From Shewanella sp. NFH-SH190041 (GTDB taxonomy: Bacteria > Pseudomonadota > Gammaproteobacteria > Enterobacterales > Shewanellaceae), in assembly GCF_024363255.1 (NCBI RefSeq), contig NZ_AP026070.1, positions 3,162,001 through 3,226,000 on the forward strand: a DNA stretch of 64,000 nucleotides. Reading direction: 5' to 3'. A program made the translations under genes and the position numbers. The notes below the pieces were generated by a model that was not told the DNA's origin, ran no database searches, and saw only the letters and a list, made by a program, of their open reading frames with translations. Positions 1-8,947 of this stretch are shown here, in pieces (the first letter of the stretch is position 1; each line of letters begins with the position of its first letter).

Positions 1-780
1 TTTGATGCTGCGATTGCAGAGCAACATGCCGTCACCCTAGGGGCAGGCTTTGCTTGTGAAGGCTTCAAGCCAGTCGTGGCGATTTACTCCACCTTCCTGC
101 AGCGCGGTTATGATCAGCTGATCCACGATGTGGCACTACAAAAACTGCCGGTACTGTTCGCCATTGACCGGGGAGGAATTGTGGGCGCTGATGGGCCAAC
201 CCACCAGGGGGCATTCGATCTGAGCTTTATGCGTTGTATCCCCAATATGGTGATCATGACGCCAAGTGATGAAAACGAATGCCGACAAATGCTGTACACA
301 GGTTACTGCTATCAAGACGGTCCTACTGCGGTTCGTTATCCGCGAGGCAGTGCCACTGGGGTAACACCGGATGAAACCATGACAGCATTGGAGATCGGTA
401 AAGGTCGCGTTGTCCGTCAGGGTAAGAAAGTGGCTATTTTAAACTTCGGCACCACCCTAAGCAGCGCTCTGACCGCTGCCGAGCAGCTGGATGCGACTGT
501 CGCCGATATGCGTTTTGTCAAACCACTGGATACTGAGCTGGTTCGTCAACTGGCACAAGACCACGATGTGTTAGTGACACTGGAAGAAAATGCCATTATG
601 GGCGGCGCTGGCACTGGTGTGCTTGAATGGCTGGCGCGTAATCAATTGATGCGACCAACATTACAGCTGGGTCTGCCAGATGAATTTATTAAACATGGCG
701 CAGCAGATGAGATCTTAGCTGAGTTACGGTTGGACGCTGCCGGCATTACCCAGCAAATCAGAGAGTTTATCGCTGATTAA
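1..780 (+). CDS. dxs: 1-deoxy-D-xylulose-5-phosphate synthase, C-terminal part (5' end outside window)
   Basis: DXS condenses pyruvate and glyceraldehyde 3-phosphate, using thiamine diphosphate, in the first step of the MEP isoprenoid pathway in the cytoplasm. The frame is open from base 1 and encodes 259 residues, so roughly the first 60% of the protein (usually about 620 residues) lies outside the window. The fragment begins inside the pyrimidine-binding transketolase domain with the AEQHAV motif (residues 6-11), followed by YSTFLQR and the [15 protein letters not shown] stretch typical of DXS. The transketolase C-terminal domain makes up the last 120 or so residues. A bidirectional terminator follows directly. 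The family assignment is firm. Confidence 0.97.
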   Translation, partial: FDAAIAEQHAVTLGAGFACEGFKPVVAIYSTFLQRGYDQLIHDVALQKLPVLFAIDRGGIVGADGPTHQGAFDLSFMRCIPNMVIMTPSDENECRQMLYTGYCYQDGPTAVRYPRGSATGVTPDETMTALEIGKGRVVRQGKKVAILNFGTTLSSALTAAEQLDATVADMRFVKPLDTELVRQLAQDHDVLVTLEENAIMGGAGTGVLEWLARNQLMRPTLQLGLPDEFIKHGAADEILAELRLDAAGITQQIREFIAD

Positions 781-799
781 CACGATTATCTTTAAAATA

Positions 800-827
800 A
801 AAAAGGACGCATTTTGCGTCCTTTTTG
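800..827. terminator. bidirectional rho-independent terminator between dxs and grpE
   Basis: A GGACGC/GCGTCC stem with a short AT loop is flanked by an A-run on the left and a T-run on the right. It can therefore stop dxs transcripts (plus) and grpE transcripts (minus), which converge here. Confidence 0.9.
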
Positions 828-845
828 TTTTGCACAGTGCCAATC

Positions 846-1424
846 TTAGCCTTGGGAAACCATGACCATGGCTGGACGCAGCAGACGATCATTCAGCAGA
901 TACCCTTTTTGCATAACCAACATAACGGTATTTGCAGGGTATTCCGTGCTTGGCTGCATGCCAATGGCTTGGTGATGTTCTGGATTAAAAGCTTCACCCA
1001 TAGGATCAACTGGGGTGATACCAAACTTGGCCACAGCAGTCATCAAGGTCTTCAGGGTCAATTCTACCCCTTCAATCACAGCTTTAGCTGCCTCATCTTC
1101 TACGGTACCAAGCAGAGCTCGTTCCATATTGTCGATCACTGGCAGCAGCTCATTGGCAAACTTTTCCAGGGCAAATTTACGTGATTTTTCAACATCAATG
1201 GCGGCGCGACGACGGATATTTTCCATTTCAGCGACAGCGCGCAGGGCTGCATCTTTTTCTTCTGCAGCTTTTGCTTCCGCTTCAGCCAGAGCCTGTTCCA
1301 GCTCTTCAATGCGGAAGTTAGCCTGGGTTAATTCATCCACCAGGGCGGCATCTTCCTGGGCAACCTCAGACTCAATAACGTCTTCAACCTGGTCCTGTGG
1401 TGCTTGCTTCTCTTCGTTGCTCAT
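846..1424 (-). CDS. grpE: GrpE, nucleotide exchange factor for DnaK
   Basis: GrpE releases ADP from the Hsp70 DnaK and so drives its substrate cycle during protein folding. I chose the start at 1424 (MSNEEKQAP...), giving 192 residues, close to E. coli GrpE (197); an upstream in-frame extension has no GrpE-like sequence. The protein has the acidic N-terminus, a long coiled coil rich in Ala, Glu and Lys (about residues 35-95), the AEMENIRRR segment, and the C-terminal beta domain with FNPEHHQAI and VMQKGY. It is divergent from nadK, the usual arrangement. A near-consensus sigma-32 promoter precedes it, matching its heat-shock role. dnaK and dnaJ are not in the window. Confidence 0.96.
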   Translation of the reverse strand: MSNEEKQAPQDQVEDVIESEVAQEDAALVDELTQANFRIEELEQALAEAEAKAAEEKDAALRAVAEMENIRRRAAIDVEKSRKFALEKFANELLPVIDNMERALLGTVEDEAAKAVIEGVELTLKTLMTAVAKFGITPVDPMGEAFNPEHHQAIGMQPSTEYPANTVMLVMQKGYLLNDRLLRPAMVMVSQG

Positions 1425-1471
1425 TGTTACTCCAGCTAAAAATGCTTTGGTTTCTGCATACTCAGGGCATA

Positions 1472-1499
1472 TTATGGGGGCTAAATTTGATGTTTCAAG
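1472..1499 (-). promoter_or_regulatory. sigma-32 heat-shock promoter of grpE
   Basis: Read on the minus strand, CTTGAA (1499-1494) is separated by 14 bases from CCCCATAA (1479-1472). This matches the heat-shock consensus CTTGAA-N13/15-CCCCATNT. The -10 end lies 48 bases upstream of the grpE start, leaving a short leader. The site also lies 18 bases from the nadK start codon on the other strand. Confidence 0.88.
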
Positions 1500-1516
1500 G
1501 CCTATGCCAGCTAAAT

Positions 1517-2395
1517 ATGACAAGCGAGTTCCACACTATCGGATTGATAGGAAAACCCCATCACAGCGGCACTAATCTCACTCTGAAACGCCTGCATCAC
1601 TGGCTGACAATGCAGGGGTTTGAAATTCTGGTTGAAGAGCGGGTTGCCGGTGAACTCGGCAATCATGTTAAAGCGGTTGATATGCTGGAAATTGGCCAAC
1701 GGTGCGACCTAGCCATCGTAGTCGGCGGTGACGGTAATATGCTCGGCGCCGCTCGGGTATTGGCCCGTTTTGATGTTGGCGTTATCGGAGTTAACCGCGG
1801 CAATTTAGGCTTTTTAACGGATCTGTCTCCCGATGCCTTCGAAGAAAAACTGGCGCGAGTATTAGATGGTGAATATGAAACTGAGCACCGTTTTTTGGTC
1901 GAAGCCGAGGTGTACCGCCATGGTAAACTGAAAGCCAGTAACACTGCGGTTAACGAAGCGGTGTTACACCCGGGGAAAGTGGCCCATATGATTGAATATG
2001 AGGTCTACATTAACGAGCAATTTATGTACAGTCAGCGGGCTGACGGTATGATTGTCTCTACCCCGACCGGCTCAACGGCATACTCTTTGTCAGCTGGCGG
2101 CGCCATCTTAACCCCGAAACTGCAAGCCATGATTTTAGTGCCCATGTTTCCCCATACCCTGTCATGTCGGCCGATTGTGGTGGATGCCGACAGCATTATC
2201 AAACTGGTGGTGTCACCCCATAATGGTGAAAATCTTGAAGTCAGCTGTGACGGCCATGTTACCCTCGCAGTATTACCCGGTGATGAGATTATTGTGAAGC
2301 GCAGCCCTGAGCGTCTGCGATTAGTGCACCCTAAGGGTTATAACTATTTCCATGTGCTCAGAAACAAACTGGGTTGGGGCAGTAAGCTGTTTTAG
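1517..2395 (+). CDS. nadK: NAD kinase
   Basis: NadK phosphorylates NAD to NADP with ATP (or polyphosphate) and sets the cell's NADP pool. The start at 1517 ([14 protein letters not shown]) gives 292 residues, the same length as E. coli NadK; the longer frame upstream is not conserved-looking. Visible motifs are GGDGN at about residues 70-74, whose Asp is catalytic in the family, the [10 protein letters not shown] strand, a conserved NE pair (AVNEAVLHP), and the glycine-rich [13 protein letters not shown] loop. It is divergent from grpE with a 92-bp gap that carries the grpE heat-shock promoter, so the two promoter regions must be close or overlapping. Confidence 0.97.
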   Translation: MTSEFHTIGLIGKPHHSGTNLTLKRLHHWLTMQGFEILVEERVAGELGNHVKAVDMLEIGQRCDLAIVVGGDGNMLGAARVLARFDVGVIGVNRGNLGFLTDLSPDAFEEKLARVLDGEYETEHRFLVEAEVYRHGKLKASNTAVNEAVLHPGKVAHMIEYEVYINEQFMYSQRADGMIVSTPTGSTAYSLSAGGAILTPKLQAMILVPMFPHTLSCRPIVVDADSIIKLVVSPHNGENLEVSCDGHVTLAVLPGDEIIVKRSPERLRLVHPKGYNYFHVLRNKLGWGSKLF

Positions 2396-2423
2396 CCTGA
2401 TGTTTAGACTGTGGCTCGACTAA

Positions 2424-2452
2424 GCTAAGGCAGCCTCACTTTCTGCCTTAGC
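2424..2452 (+). terminator. candidate nadK terminator hairpin
   Basis: A perfect 10-bp inverted repeat (GCTAAGGCAG / CTGCCTTAGC) with a 9-base loop starts 29 bases after nadK. No U-tract follows, so it may be a hairpin that protects the 3' end or a weak terminator. Confidence 0.5.
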
Positions 2453-2823
2453 GGCCTCAAGCCATCCACTCACGTGCTGGAGCTAGTGCTAATAAGCCTG
2501 TGATATAAATGTACTAACCGAGTAAGCCCTCTTCATCTCAACAATCGACTACCGCTTAACATCATCTCCAGCATCCATGCCTCGGCCGTTCACCCCGCTA
2601 TCTGTATTACTGATTCAGCTGAGATATTTTCCGTTAAATAAGCCCATCACGCTCACGTCATAATTCACAAACCATAATTCACAAGCCATCTGCATAGTGG
2701 TATTGCCAAGCTGCAATGTTGCTGTCATAACGGCCGGCGCTACAAAAACGCAACATTATTTTTGGCAATTGAGTCATAGACATAGGACCTCCTAACCTGC
2801 AGCCATCATGACCCCAGCCTCAA

Positions 2824-2845
2824 AAATGTGATCAAGATCACCATT
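2824..2845. promoter_or_regulatory. CRP-type binding site upstream of lldP
   Basis: The core TGTGATCAAGATCACC differs little from the CRP consensus TGTGA-N6-TCACA and is flanked by A on the left and T on the right, as in strong sites. It lies about 390 bases before the lldP start. Binding by CRP is inference from the sequence; an FNR-type regulator could also touch the TGATC-N2-GATCA core. Confidence 0.7.
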
Positions 2846-3009
2846 AAAACTCAAGCCAAAAACATGCTATTTATGGCAAAAATGAAAAAATAACGACAAA
2901 AAACACCATAAACACCATAAAAACCAGCCGTAGAACACAAAAAGCAAACAATCGAAAACATAAATAGCCATAATAAAAACCCAGTGATAACATCTGTGCG
3001 TAAGCAAGC

Positions 3010-3023
3010 GTGACACTTGTCAC
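3010..3023. promoter_or_regulatory. 14-bp palindrome upstream of lldP, candidate operator
   Basis: GTGACACTTGTCAC is two GTGACA half sites as an inverted repeat with a 2-base spacer. It lies about 215 bases before lldP. The regulator is unknown, and no lactate regulator gene is seen in the window. Confidence 0.4.
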
Positions 3024-3236
3024 ACACTGGCGTTTTATGCTGGCGTACTAGCTCTCATGCCCTTATATTGCGCTTCAGTAAGACACAAGGACCTTCCGGC
3101 CCCATGTTGCTCAGAAACACTGAGTCATGCCATCAAAATGCCCGCTAGAAGCATGCTCAAGGAGCCCCAACGGGGAGAGCAAACATCAGGCAGTAACCCC
3201 GATTGATTTCATGTAAATTGATATAAAGAGGCTAGC

Positions 3237-4889
3237 ATGACCTTTCTCCAACTCCTCGCCAGTTTATCTCCCGTGATCAGTGTGATGCTATTTCTAGTGC
3301 TATTACGAATGCCTGCATCCCGTGCCATGCCCATCTCTATGGTTATTACAGCCTTGGCGGCAGTGTTTATTTGGAAAATGGATACTAACTTGCTAGCGGC
3401 CTCGGTTGTAGAAGGTCTGCTGTCAGCCATCACGCCATTGACGATTATTTTCGGTGCGGTTTTCCTACTCAATACCCTGAAATATTCCGGTGCAATGGAC
3501 ACCATTCGCGCCGGATTTACCAATATCAGCGCGGATGCTCGGGTACAGGTCATTATCATCTGCTGGCTGTTCGGTGCCTTTATTGAAGGCAGTGCCGGCT
3601 TTGGCACGCCGGCCGCTATCGGTGCGCCACTTCTGGTGCTCTTGGGTATTCCCCCGGTTGCTGCAGCAGTTGTTGCCCTGATCGCTGACTCAGCCTCAGT
3701 GTCTTTTGGTGCTATCGGCCTACCCGTTTTGTTCGGGATGGATCAGGGGCTGACCCAGGGTGGCGGGAATATGGCGGCAGCACAGATTGCCCAGCATGGT
3801 GGTAACTTTGCCGACTATGCCCAATTTATTGCCATGCATATGATCACCATAGACTTAATTATCGGCTCACTTATCCCCTTGGTGATGGTCTGTATCCTGA
3901 CCGGTTTCTTCGGCCGCAATAAATCCATAAAAGAAGGTTTAGCGGTCTGGAAATTTGCCCTGTTTGCCGGCTTTACCTTTACGGTACCAGCTTGGTTAAT
4001 TAACTATTTCGCAGGTCCTGAGTTCCCATCCGTTATCGGCGCCCTCGTTGGTATGGCAATTGTGATTCCTGTGGCCCGAAAAGGTTGGTTACTGCCCAAA
4101 CAAACCTGGTTTGATTTTGCCGGTACCGAAAACGCTGACAATAACCAGCGTCAGGTCATTAGTGGCAAGCCCCCGTTCTCACAATTGGCGGCTTGGACGC
4201 CATACCTGATAATGGCGGTCTTGCTGGTCATGTCTCGCACTATTGCCCCACTGAAAGCCTGGCTGAGCAGTTTTAACCTCAGCTGGACAGGTCTGCTTGG
4301 CACTGAACTGAAAGCCGGATTTGCAACCTTGTACGCACCAGGTGCCTTCTTTGTCGCCGTGTGTATCCTGGGCTTTTTCCTGTTCAAAATGCGCGGAGAA
4401 GCTATCAAGACCTCGGTCAACGTATCACTTAAGTCAATGATCCCAACGGTTATTTCTCTTGGCGCTTCGGTGCCTATGGTCAAAATCTTCCTTAACTCAG
4501 GGGAGAACCATGCCCACCTTTCCTCCATGCCCGTTGCACTGGCGGATTTGCTGGCCTCCTCCATGGGACATATCTGGGACTGGGTTGCACCTGTTATCGG
4601 TATCTTTGGTGCCTTTTTGTCCGGTTCTGCGACCTTCTCCAATATGATGTTCTCTGGTTTGCAGTACAGTGTGGCGGATAACATCGGTGCCAACCATGCG
4701 CTGATCTTGGCGCTGCAAGGCATAGGCGCCAATGCTGGCAATATGATGTGTGTAATGAATGTCGTTGCCGCTGCAACTGTTGTGGGTATGGCCGGCCGGG
4801 AATCTGAAATTATCCGTAAGACCATGCCAGTTGCATTGGCTTATGCCATGCTGGCTGGCACCGTTGCCTTTATCTGGGGCGGATTCTAA
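3237..4889 (+). CDS. lldP: L-lactate permease, LctP family
   Basis: LldP is an inner-membrane proton symporter for lactate. The protein has 550 residues, matching E. coli LldP (551), and consists almost entirely of hydrophobic segments, with the [15 protein letters not shown] signature at about residues 117-131. The start is supported by GAGG ten bases upstream. A strong terminator follows it and the dehydrogenase genes downstream lie in the same orientation, so it can be expressed alone or with partial read-through. Together with the next four genes it forms a lactate uptake and oxidation cluster of the kind characterised in Shewanella. The family assignment is firm; stereospecificity cannot be read from the sequence. 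Confidence 0.95.
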   Translation: MTFLQLLASLSPVISVMLFLVLLRMPASRAMPISMVITALAAVFIWKMDTNLLAASVVEGLLSAITPLTIIFGAVFLLNTLKYSGAMDTIRAGFTNISADARVQVIIICWLFGAFIEGSAGFGTPAAIGAPLLVLLGIPPVAAAVVALIADSASVSFGAIGLPVLFGMDQGLTQGGGNMAAAQIAQHGGNFADYAQFIAMHMITIDLIIGSLIPLVMVCILTGFFGRNKSIKEGLAVWKFALFAGFTFTVPAWLINYFAGPEFPSVIGALVGMAIVIPVARKGWLLPKQTWFDFAGTENADNNQRQVISGKPPFSQLAAWTPYLIMAVLLVMSRTIAPLKAWLSSFNLSWTGLLGTELKAGFATLYAPGAFFVAVCILGFFLFKMRGEAIKTSVNVSLKSMIPTVISLGASVPMVKIFLNSGENHAHLSSMPVALADLLASSMGHIWDWVAPVIGIFGAFLSGSATFSNMMFSGLQYSVADNIGANHALILALQGIGANAGNMMCVMNVVAAATVVGMAGRESEIIRKTMPVALAYAMLAGTVAFIWGGF

Positions 4890-4903
4890 TCCCTAACCAG
4901 TGC

Positions 4904-4936
4904 CAGAGGCCGCCGTTTGGCGGCCTCTGTTTTTTG
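4904..4936 (+). terminator. rho-independent terminator after lldP
   Basis: An 11-bp perfect stem CAGAGGCCGCC / GGCGGCCTCTG with a GTTT loop is followed by a T-run. It starts 15 bases after the lldP stop. Confidence 0.93.
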
Positions 4937-5086
4937 GTAACGACACAATTTAGTAATAAAGAATATAACCATAATAATCAGGCCTGCGAGATGTCGGCCA
5001 CACCGGGGATGGGTTAACGCTTGCAGATAGTCCCAACCGGCTTTTTCGTTCAACGACCATTACGTGCTAACAAGAGACAATGACTG

Positions 5087-7894
5087 ATGTCTATTAATTA
5101 TCCCGCCGTGATACATGAGCTTACCGCTGCATTAGGTGAGCAGGCGGTATCGGCCGATCCAGTGCGCCGTTTTGCCTGGTCAACTGATGCTTCATATTTC
5201 CGTATTGTGCCTCAGGTAGTTGTCCATGCTGACACCTTAGCGCAGGCAAAACAAACCTTGGCTATTGCCCGTCGCCATGGCGCGCCGGTCACCTTCCGCG
5301 CAGCTGGCACCAGCCTGTCAGGTCAGGCCATTGGTGAAGGTATTTTGCTGATGTTGGGCCATGGAGGATTCCGTACGGTTCAAATCAGCGAAGACAGTAA
5401 TACTGTGACCTTAGGGGTCGCGGTTATCGGTGCTGATGCTAATGCCAAGCTTAAGCCACACAATAAAAAAATTGGCCCAGATCCTGCCACCCTGGCCTGT
5501 GCCAAAATCGGTGGCATCGTTGCGAATAATGCCTCTGGCATGTGCTGTGGCACTGCCCAAAATTCTTATCAGACCATCCTCTCGGCAAAATTGTTGTTTG
5601 CCGATGGCACAGAGTTAGATACCGGCTGTGACGCATCCAAAACCGCCTTTGCCAAAAGCCATGGCCAGATACTGCAGCAACTCTGTGACCTGGCCCAAAT
5701 GGCTAAAGCCAATACTGCTCTGGCCGAGCGGATCCGGCAAAAATACGCCATTAAAAACACCACAGGATATAGCCTGAATGCCTTGGTGGATTTTGATGAT
5801 CCCTTTGATCTTATCAACCATTTGATTGTTGGCTCAGAAGGCACCCTTGCGTTTGTGGAGCAGGTGACATATCGCACAGTGGATGAGGCTAGATTCAAAG
5901 CATCGGCACTCGCGGTTTTTTACAATATGGAAGATGCCGCCAGCGCAGTGCCGCCCATCAAAGGTGATAGTGTCGCGGCCGCAGAATTATTGGACTGGGC
6001 ATCCATCCGCGCAGTAACCGGTAAACCCGGTATGCCTAAGTGGCTTGAGCAACTCCCTGAAGGCGCAGCGATTTTACTGATTGAGTCCCGGGCTAATGAT
6101 GAAGCAACTCTGGCTAACTACACCCAAGATGTGATTGCCAAAATAGCCCATATTCCCACCGAGCGGCCGATTGAATTTAGTTCAGATCCGGCGGTATATG
6201 GCCAATACTGGGCAATGCGCTCCGGTTTATTTCCCATTATTGGTGGTGCCCGCCCTAAAGGTACCTCAGTCATTATTGAAGATGTGGCCTTTCATTTGGA
6301 ACACCTGGCAGGCGCTGCTGCGGATCTGACCGCCCTGTTCCAAAAGCACGGCTATCCCGAAGGGGTGATTTACGGCCATGCCCTGGCCGGTAATTTCCAT
6401 TTTATTATTACCCCAACCTTTGCCACCCAAGCTGATATCGACCGCTTCCATGATTTTATGCAGGATGTCGCTGAAATGGTGCTGCATAAATATGATGGCT
6501 CCATGAAAGCCGAGCATGGCACCGGCCGTGCCGTGGCCCCCTTTGTGGAAATGGAATGGGGCCATGATGCCTATGTGTTAATGCAGCAGATAAAGCAGAT
6601 TTTTGACCCTGAAGGACTGCTAAACCCCGGGGTGCTGCTCAATGATGATCCACAAGTCCATGTGAAAAACATCAAGCCTTGTCCTGTGGTGGATGATCTA
6701 GTTGATCGTTGTATTGAATGTGGTTTTTGTGAAAAAACTTGCCCAACCTCGGCATTAAACCTCTCCCCACGCCAACGGATAGCCACCTTGCGGGAAATCG
6801 CCCGGCTAGAGCAGGCTGGCGAGCAGGAAAAAGCGGCACAATTAAAAGCTGCCGCCAAATACGATGTAATTGATACTTGTGCCGCTTGTCAGCTGTGTAC
6901 CATCGCCTGCCCGGTGGATAATTCCATGGGGCAACTGGTACGTAAGCTGCGCACGCCTTATATCAGCACTACAGAGCAAAAAGTACTGGATTTTCAAGCC
7001 CGTCATTATGCAGGGGTTAACCAGGCGATCAGCTCAGGCTTTAATGTACTGGGCATTTTGCATAAATTAACCGGCAACAGTATCACCGCCGGAGTAATGA
7101 ATGCCGGTCGCCTGCTGTCCAAAGAAGTGCCTTACTGGAATCCAGATTTTCCCAAAGGGGCGGCACTGGCTAAACCAGCTCAACCGCGGTCTGACCGACC
7201 AACGGTACTGTATTTCCCCGCTTGTGGTGGGCGCACCTTTGGCCCAACGCCACTGGATCCTGATAACCGCAGTCTGCCAGAAGTGATTGTTACCCTGTTA
7301 GAGCGGGCTGGATACAATGTGCTAACCCCTGACAATACCCGGGATTTATGCTGTGGCCAGATGTGGGAATCCAAGGGAGATTTTCGCAATGCCGACAGTA
7401 AACGGGATCAGCTGATCCACGAGCTAGCCCGCCAATCTCACGGCGGAAAATTACCCGTGATTATTGATGCACTGTCCTGTACTAAGCGCACTTTACTGGG
7501 TAACCCGGATATCAATATTGTCGATATGGTGGATTTTATGCACGATGAATTACTCAGCAAACTGCATATTAAGCCAAAAGATCAGGTGGCGCTGCATATT
7601 GGTTGCAGTGCGCAACATCTGCATGTCGAGCAGAAGATGCTGACTATTGCCCAAGCATGTGCCCGCCAGATTGTACGGCCTGAAGGTATTTACTGCTGTG
7701 GTTATGCCGGGGAGAAAGGCCTGTACAAACCGGAAATTAATGCCAGCGCCCTACGTAACATTAAGAAACTGCTGCCAGCGGCCATTACGGAAGGGTATTA
7801 TGCTAACCGCACCTGTGAAGTTGGCTTGAGCCATCACAGTGGTATTTCCTATCGCCATTTAGCCTTTTTATTGGAAGAATGTAGCCGCGGATAA
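5087..7894 (+). CDS. dld-II: FAD/Fe-S D-lactate dehydrogenase (Dld-II type)
   Basis: This 935-residue protein is predicted to oxidise D-lactate to pyruvate and pass electrons to the respiratory chain. An N-terminal FAD-binding domain of the FAD_binding_4 type (about 30-270, with GTSLSGQAIGEG) and a FAD-linked oxidase C domain (about 270-530, with EHGTGRAVAP) are followed by two ferredoxin-type clusters, CIECGFCEKTCP (about 541) and CAACQLCTIACP (about 597). Two cysteine-rich CCG modules lie at about 755 and 869. This fused plan is that of Dld-II described in Shewanella oneidensis; E. coli Dld is unrelated. It sits between lldP and lldEFG, which supports the lactate role. Glycolate oxidase-like substrates cannot be excluded from sequence alone. 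Confidence 0.92.
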   Translation: MSINYPAVIHELTAALGEQAVSADPVRRFAWSTDASYFRIVPQVVVHADTLAQAKQTLAIARRHGAPVTFRAAGTSLSGQAIGEGILLMLGHGGFRTVQISEDSNTVTLGVAVIGADANAKLKPHNKKIGPDPATLACAKIGGIVANNASGMCCGTAQNSYQTILSAKLLFADGTELDTGCDASKTAFAKSHGQILQQLCDLAQMAKANTALAERIRQKYAIKNTTGYSLNALVDFDDPFDLINHLIVGSEGTLAFVEQVTYRTVDEARFKASALAVFYNMEDAASAVPPIKGDSVAAAELLDWASIRAVTGKPGMPKWLEQLPEGAAILLIESRANDEATLANYTQDVIAKIAHIPTERPIEFSSDPAVYGQYWAMRSGLFPIIGGARPKGTSVIIEDVAFHLEHLAGAAADLTALFQKHGYPEGVIYGHALAGNFHFIITPTFATQADIDRFHDFMQDVAEMVLHKYDGSMKAEHGTGRAVAPFVEMEWGHDAYVLMQQIKQIFDPEGLLNPGVLLNDDPQVHVKNIKPCPVVDDLVDRCIECGFCEKTCPTSALNLSPRQRIATLREIARLEQAGEQEKAAQLKAAAKYDVIDTCAACQLCTIACPVDNSMGQLVRKLRTPYISTTEQKVLDFQARHYAGVNQAISSGFNVLGILHKLTGNSITAGVMNAGRLLSKEVPYWNPDFPKGAALAKPAQPRSDRPTVLYFPACGGRTFGPTPLDPDNRSLPEVIVTLLERAGYNVLTPDNTRDLCCGQMWESKGDFRNADSKRDQLIHELARQSHGGKLPVIIDALSCTKRTLLGNPDINIVDMVDFMHDELLSKLHIKPKDQVALHIGCSAQHLHVEQKMLTIAQACARQIVRPEGIYCCGYAGEKGLYKPEINASALRNIKKLLPAAITEGYYANRTCEVGLSHHSGISYRHLAFLLEECSRG

Positions 7895-8189
7895 CGCGGT
7901 AAAACCGGGGGAAATGTAGACGCTAAGTGTCTGTTTTCCCCATTTATTCATTTTTGCTCTAAACATCCCGTAATCACAGCATTTAGTTGTAAAAAACACC
8001 CATAAAAAACGTTAAAAAACAAATGGTTAAATATTTTTCCAATTATGAAAAAATATTTAGGTTCATTTGCTAATTTAGCACTATTACTTATAAAGCTATC
8101 AGCCTATATTTGATAGCATTATGCTCTGCGTAAGGCATTTCAACGAGTGTTCCGCAGTGCAATAATCAGCCAAATAGTGAGATAACAAA
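7895..8189. promoter_or_regulatory. AT-rich promoter region of lldEFG with two inverted repeats
   Basis: No gene is seen in these 295 bases. TAAATATTTTT (8028-8038) and AAAAATATTTA (8049-8059) form a perfect 11-bp inverted repeat with a 10-base spacer. GCTATCA (8095-8101) and TGATAGC (8111-8117) form a second one with a 9-base spacer. Either could be an operator for the L-lactate oxidation genes. Confidence 0.5.
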
Positions 8190-8936
8190 ATGAAAATCGC
8201 GCTTTTCATCCCTTGTCTGGTAAACCAGATGTTCCCTGAAGTGGGCGTTGCGACACTGGAACTACTGGAAAAACTGGGACATGAAGTGATCCTGCCTGAA
8301 GGGCAAACCTGCTGTGGTCAGCCAATGACCAACTCAGGCTGCTACGAAGATGCCAAGAAAACAACCCTGAAGCTGCTAAACGCATTCAAAGGCGTAGAAT
8401 GTGATGCCATCGTGTGTCCAGCCGCATCATGTCTGGTTGCTGCCAAAGAAAACTTCCATGAATTCGACAACAGCCCAGAAGCCCAGGTTGTTATCGACAA
8501 GCTGTATGAACTGACTGAGTTCCTGCACGATGTAGCGCCGATTGCTGAATTCAAAAAGCCATTCCCACACAAAGTTAGCCTGCAGATGAGCTGTCACGGT
8601 ATCCGTATGCTGAGCCTGGCAACGCCAAGTGAAAATATGTCACTGCAGCGCCACAACAAAGTGGAAGCGGTACTGTCTCAGATCGCCGATATTGAAATCT
8701 GCTACCCAGAGCGCCGTGATGAGTGCTGTGGTTTTGGTGGTACTTTCGCCGTTGATGAAGGCGCAGTGTCTGCCAAGATGAGCAAAGACAAGGCTTACTT
8801 CCACTATGAAACCGGTGCTAAGTACGTTGTCGGTTTCGACCCATCTTGTCTGATGAATATCGATGGCATGATCCGCCGCCAGAAGCTGCCGATTGAAACC
8901 CGTCACATCGCCCAAGTGATCAACGAAGCTCTGTAA
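8190..8936 (+). CDS. lldE: L-lactate oxidation subunit LldE (CCG-domain protein)
   Basis: LldE is part of the three-subunit LldEFG (LutABC) complex that oxidises L-lactate to pyruvate. It has 248 residues and the two cysteine-rich CCG modules of the family: CCGQPMTNSG at about residue 38 and CCGFGGTFAVDEG at about 180, each with a partner cysteine upstream (PAASC, MSCHG). These modules are expected to bind iron-sulfur clusters. The ribosome-binding site is weak (GAGATAAC before the ATG). lldF follows after 11 bases, so the three genes form one operon. Confidence 0.95.
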   Translation: MKIALFIPCLVNQMFPEVGVATLELLEKLGHEVILPEGQTCCGQPMTNSGCYEDAKKTTLKLLNAFKGVECDAIVCPAASCLVAAKENFHEFDNSPEAQVVIDKLYELTEFLHDVAPIAEFKKPFPHKVSLQMSCHGIRMLSLATPSENMSLQRHNKVEAVLSQIADIEICYPERRDECCGFGGTFAVDEGAVSAKMSKDKAYFHYETGAKYVVGFDPSCLMNIDGMIRRQKLPIETRHIAQVINEAL

Positions 8937-8947
8937 GGGGAACCAGA

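Larger units (their letters stand above)
2396..3236. other. 840-bp non-coding region upstream of lldP
   Basis: No convincing gene was found. It holds the nadK 3' hairpin, a direct repeat of CATAATTCACAA (about 2658-2686), a CRP-type site (2824-2845), an A-rich tract with repeated ACACCATAAA (2900-2930) and a 14-bp palindrome at 3010. The length and the sites suggest a complex promoter region for lactate permease. Confidence 0.6.

Noticed and set aside
2900..2935. repeated ACACCATAAA as a possible iteron or array
   Set aside because: Only two to three imperfect short units in an A-rich tract; not convincing as an origin or array.
4151..4825. 224-codon open frame antisense to lldP
   Set aside because: Antisense shadow of a membrane protein gene with no family pattern.
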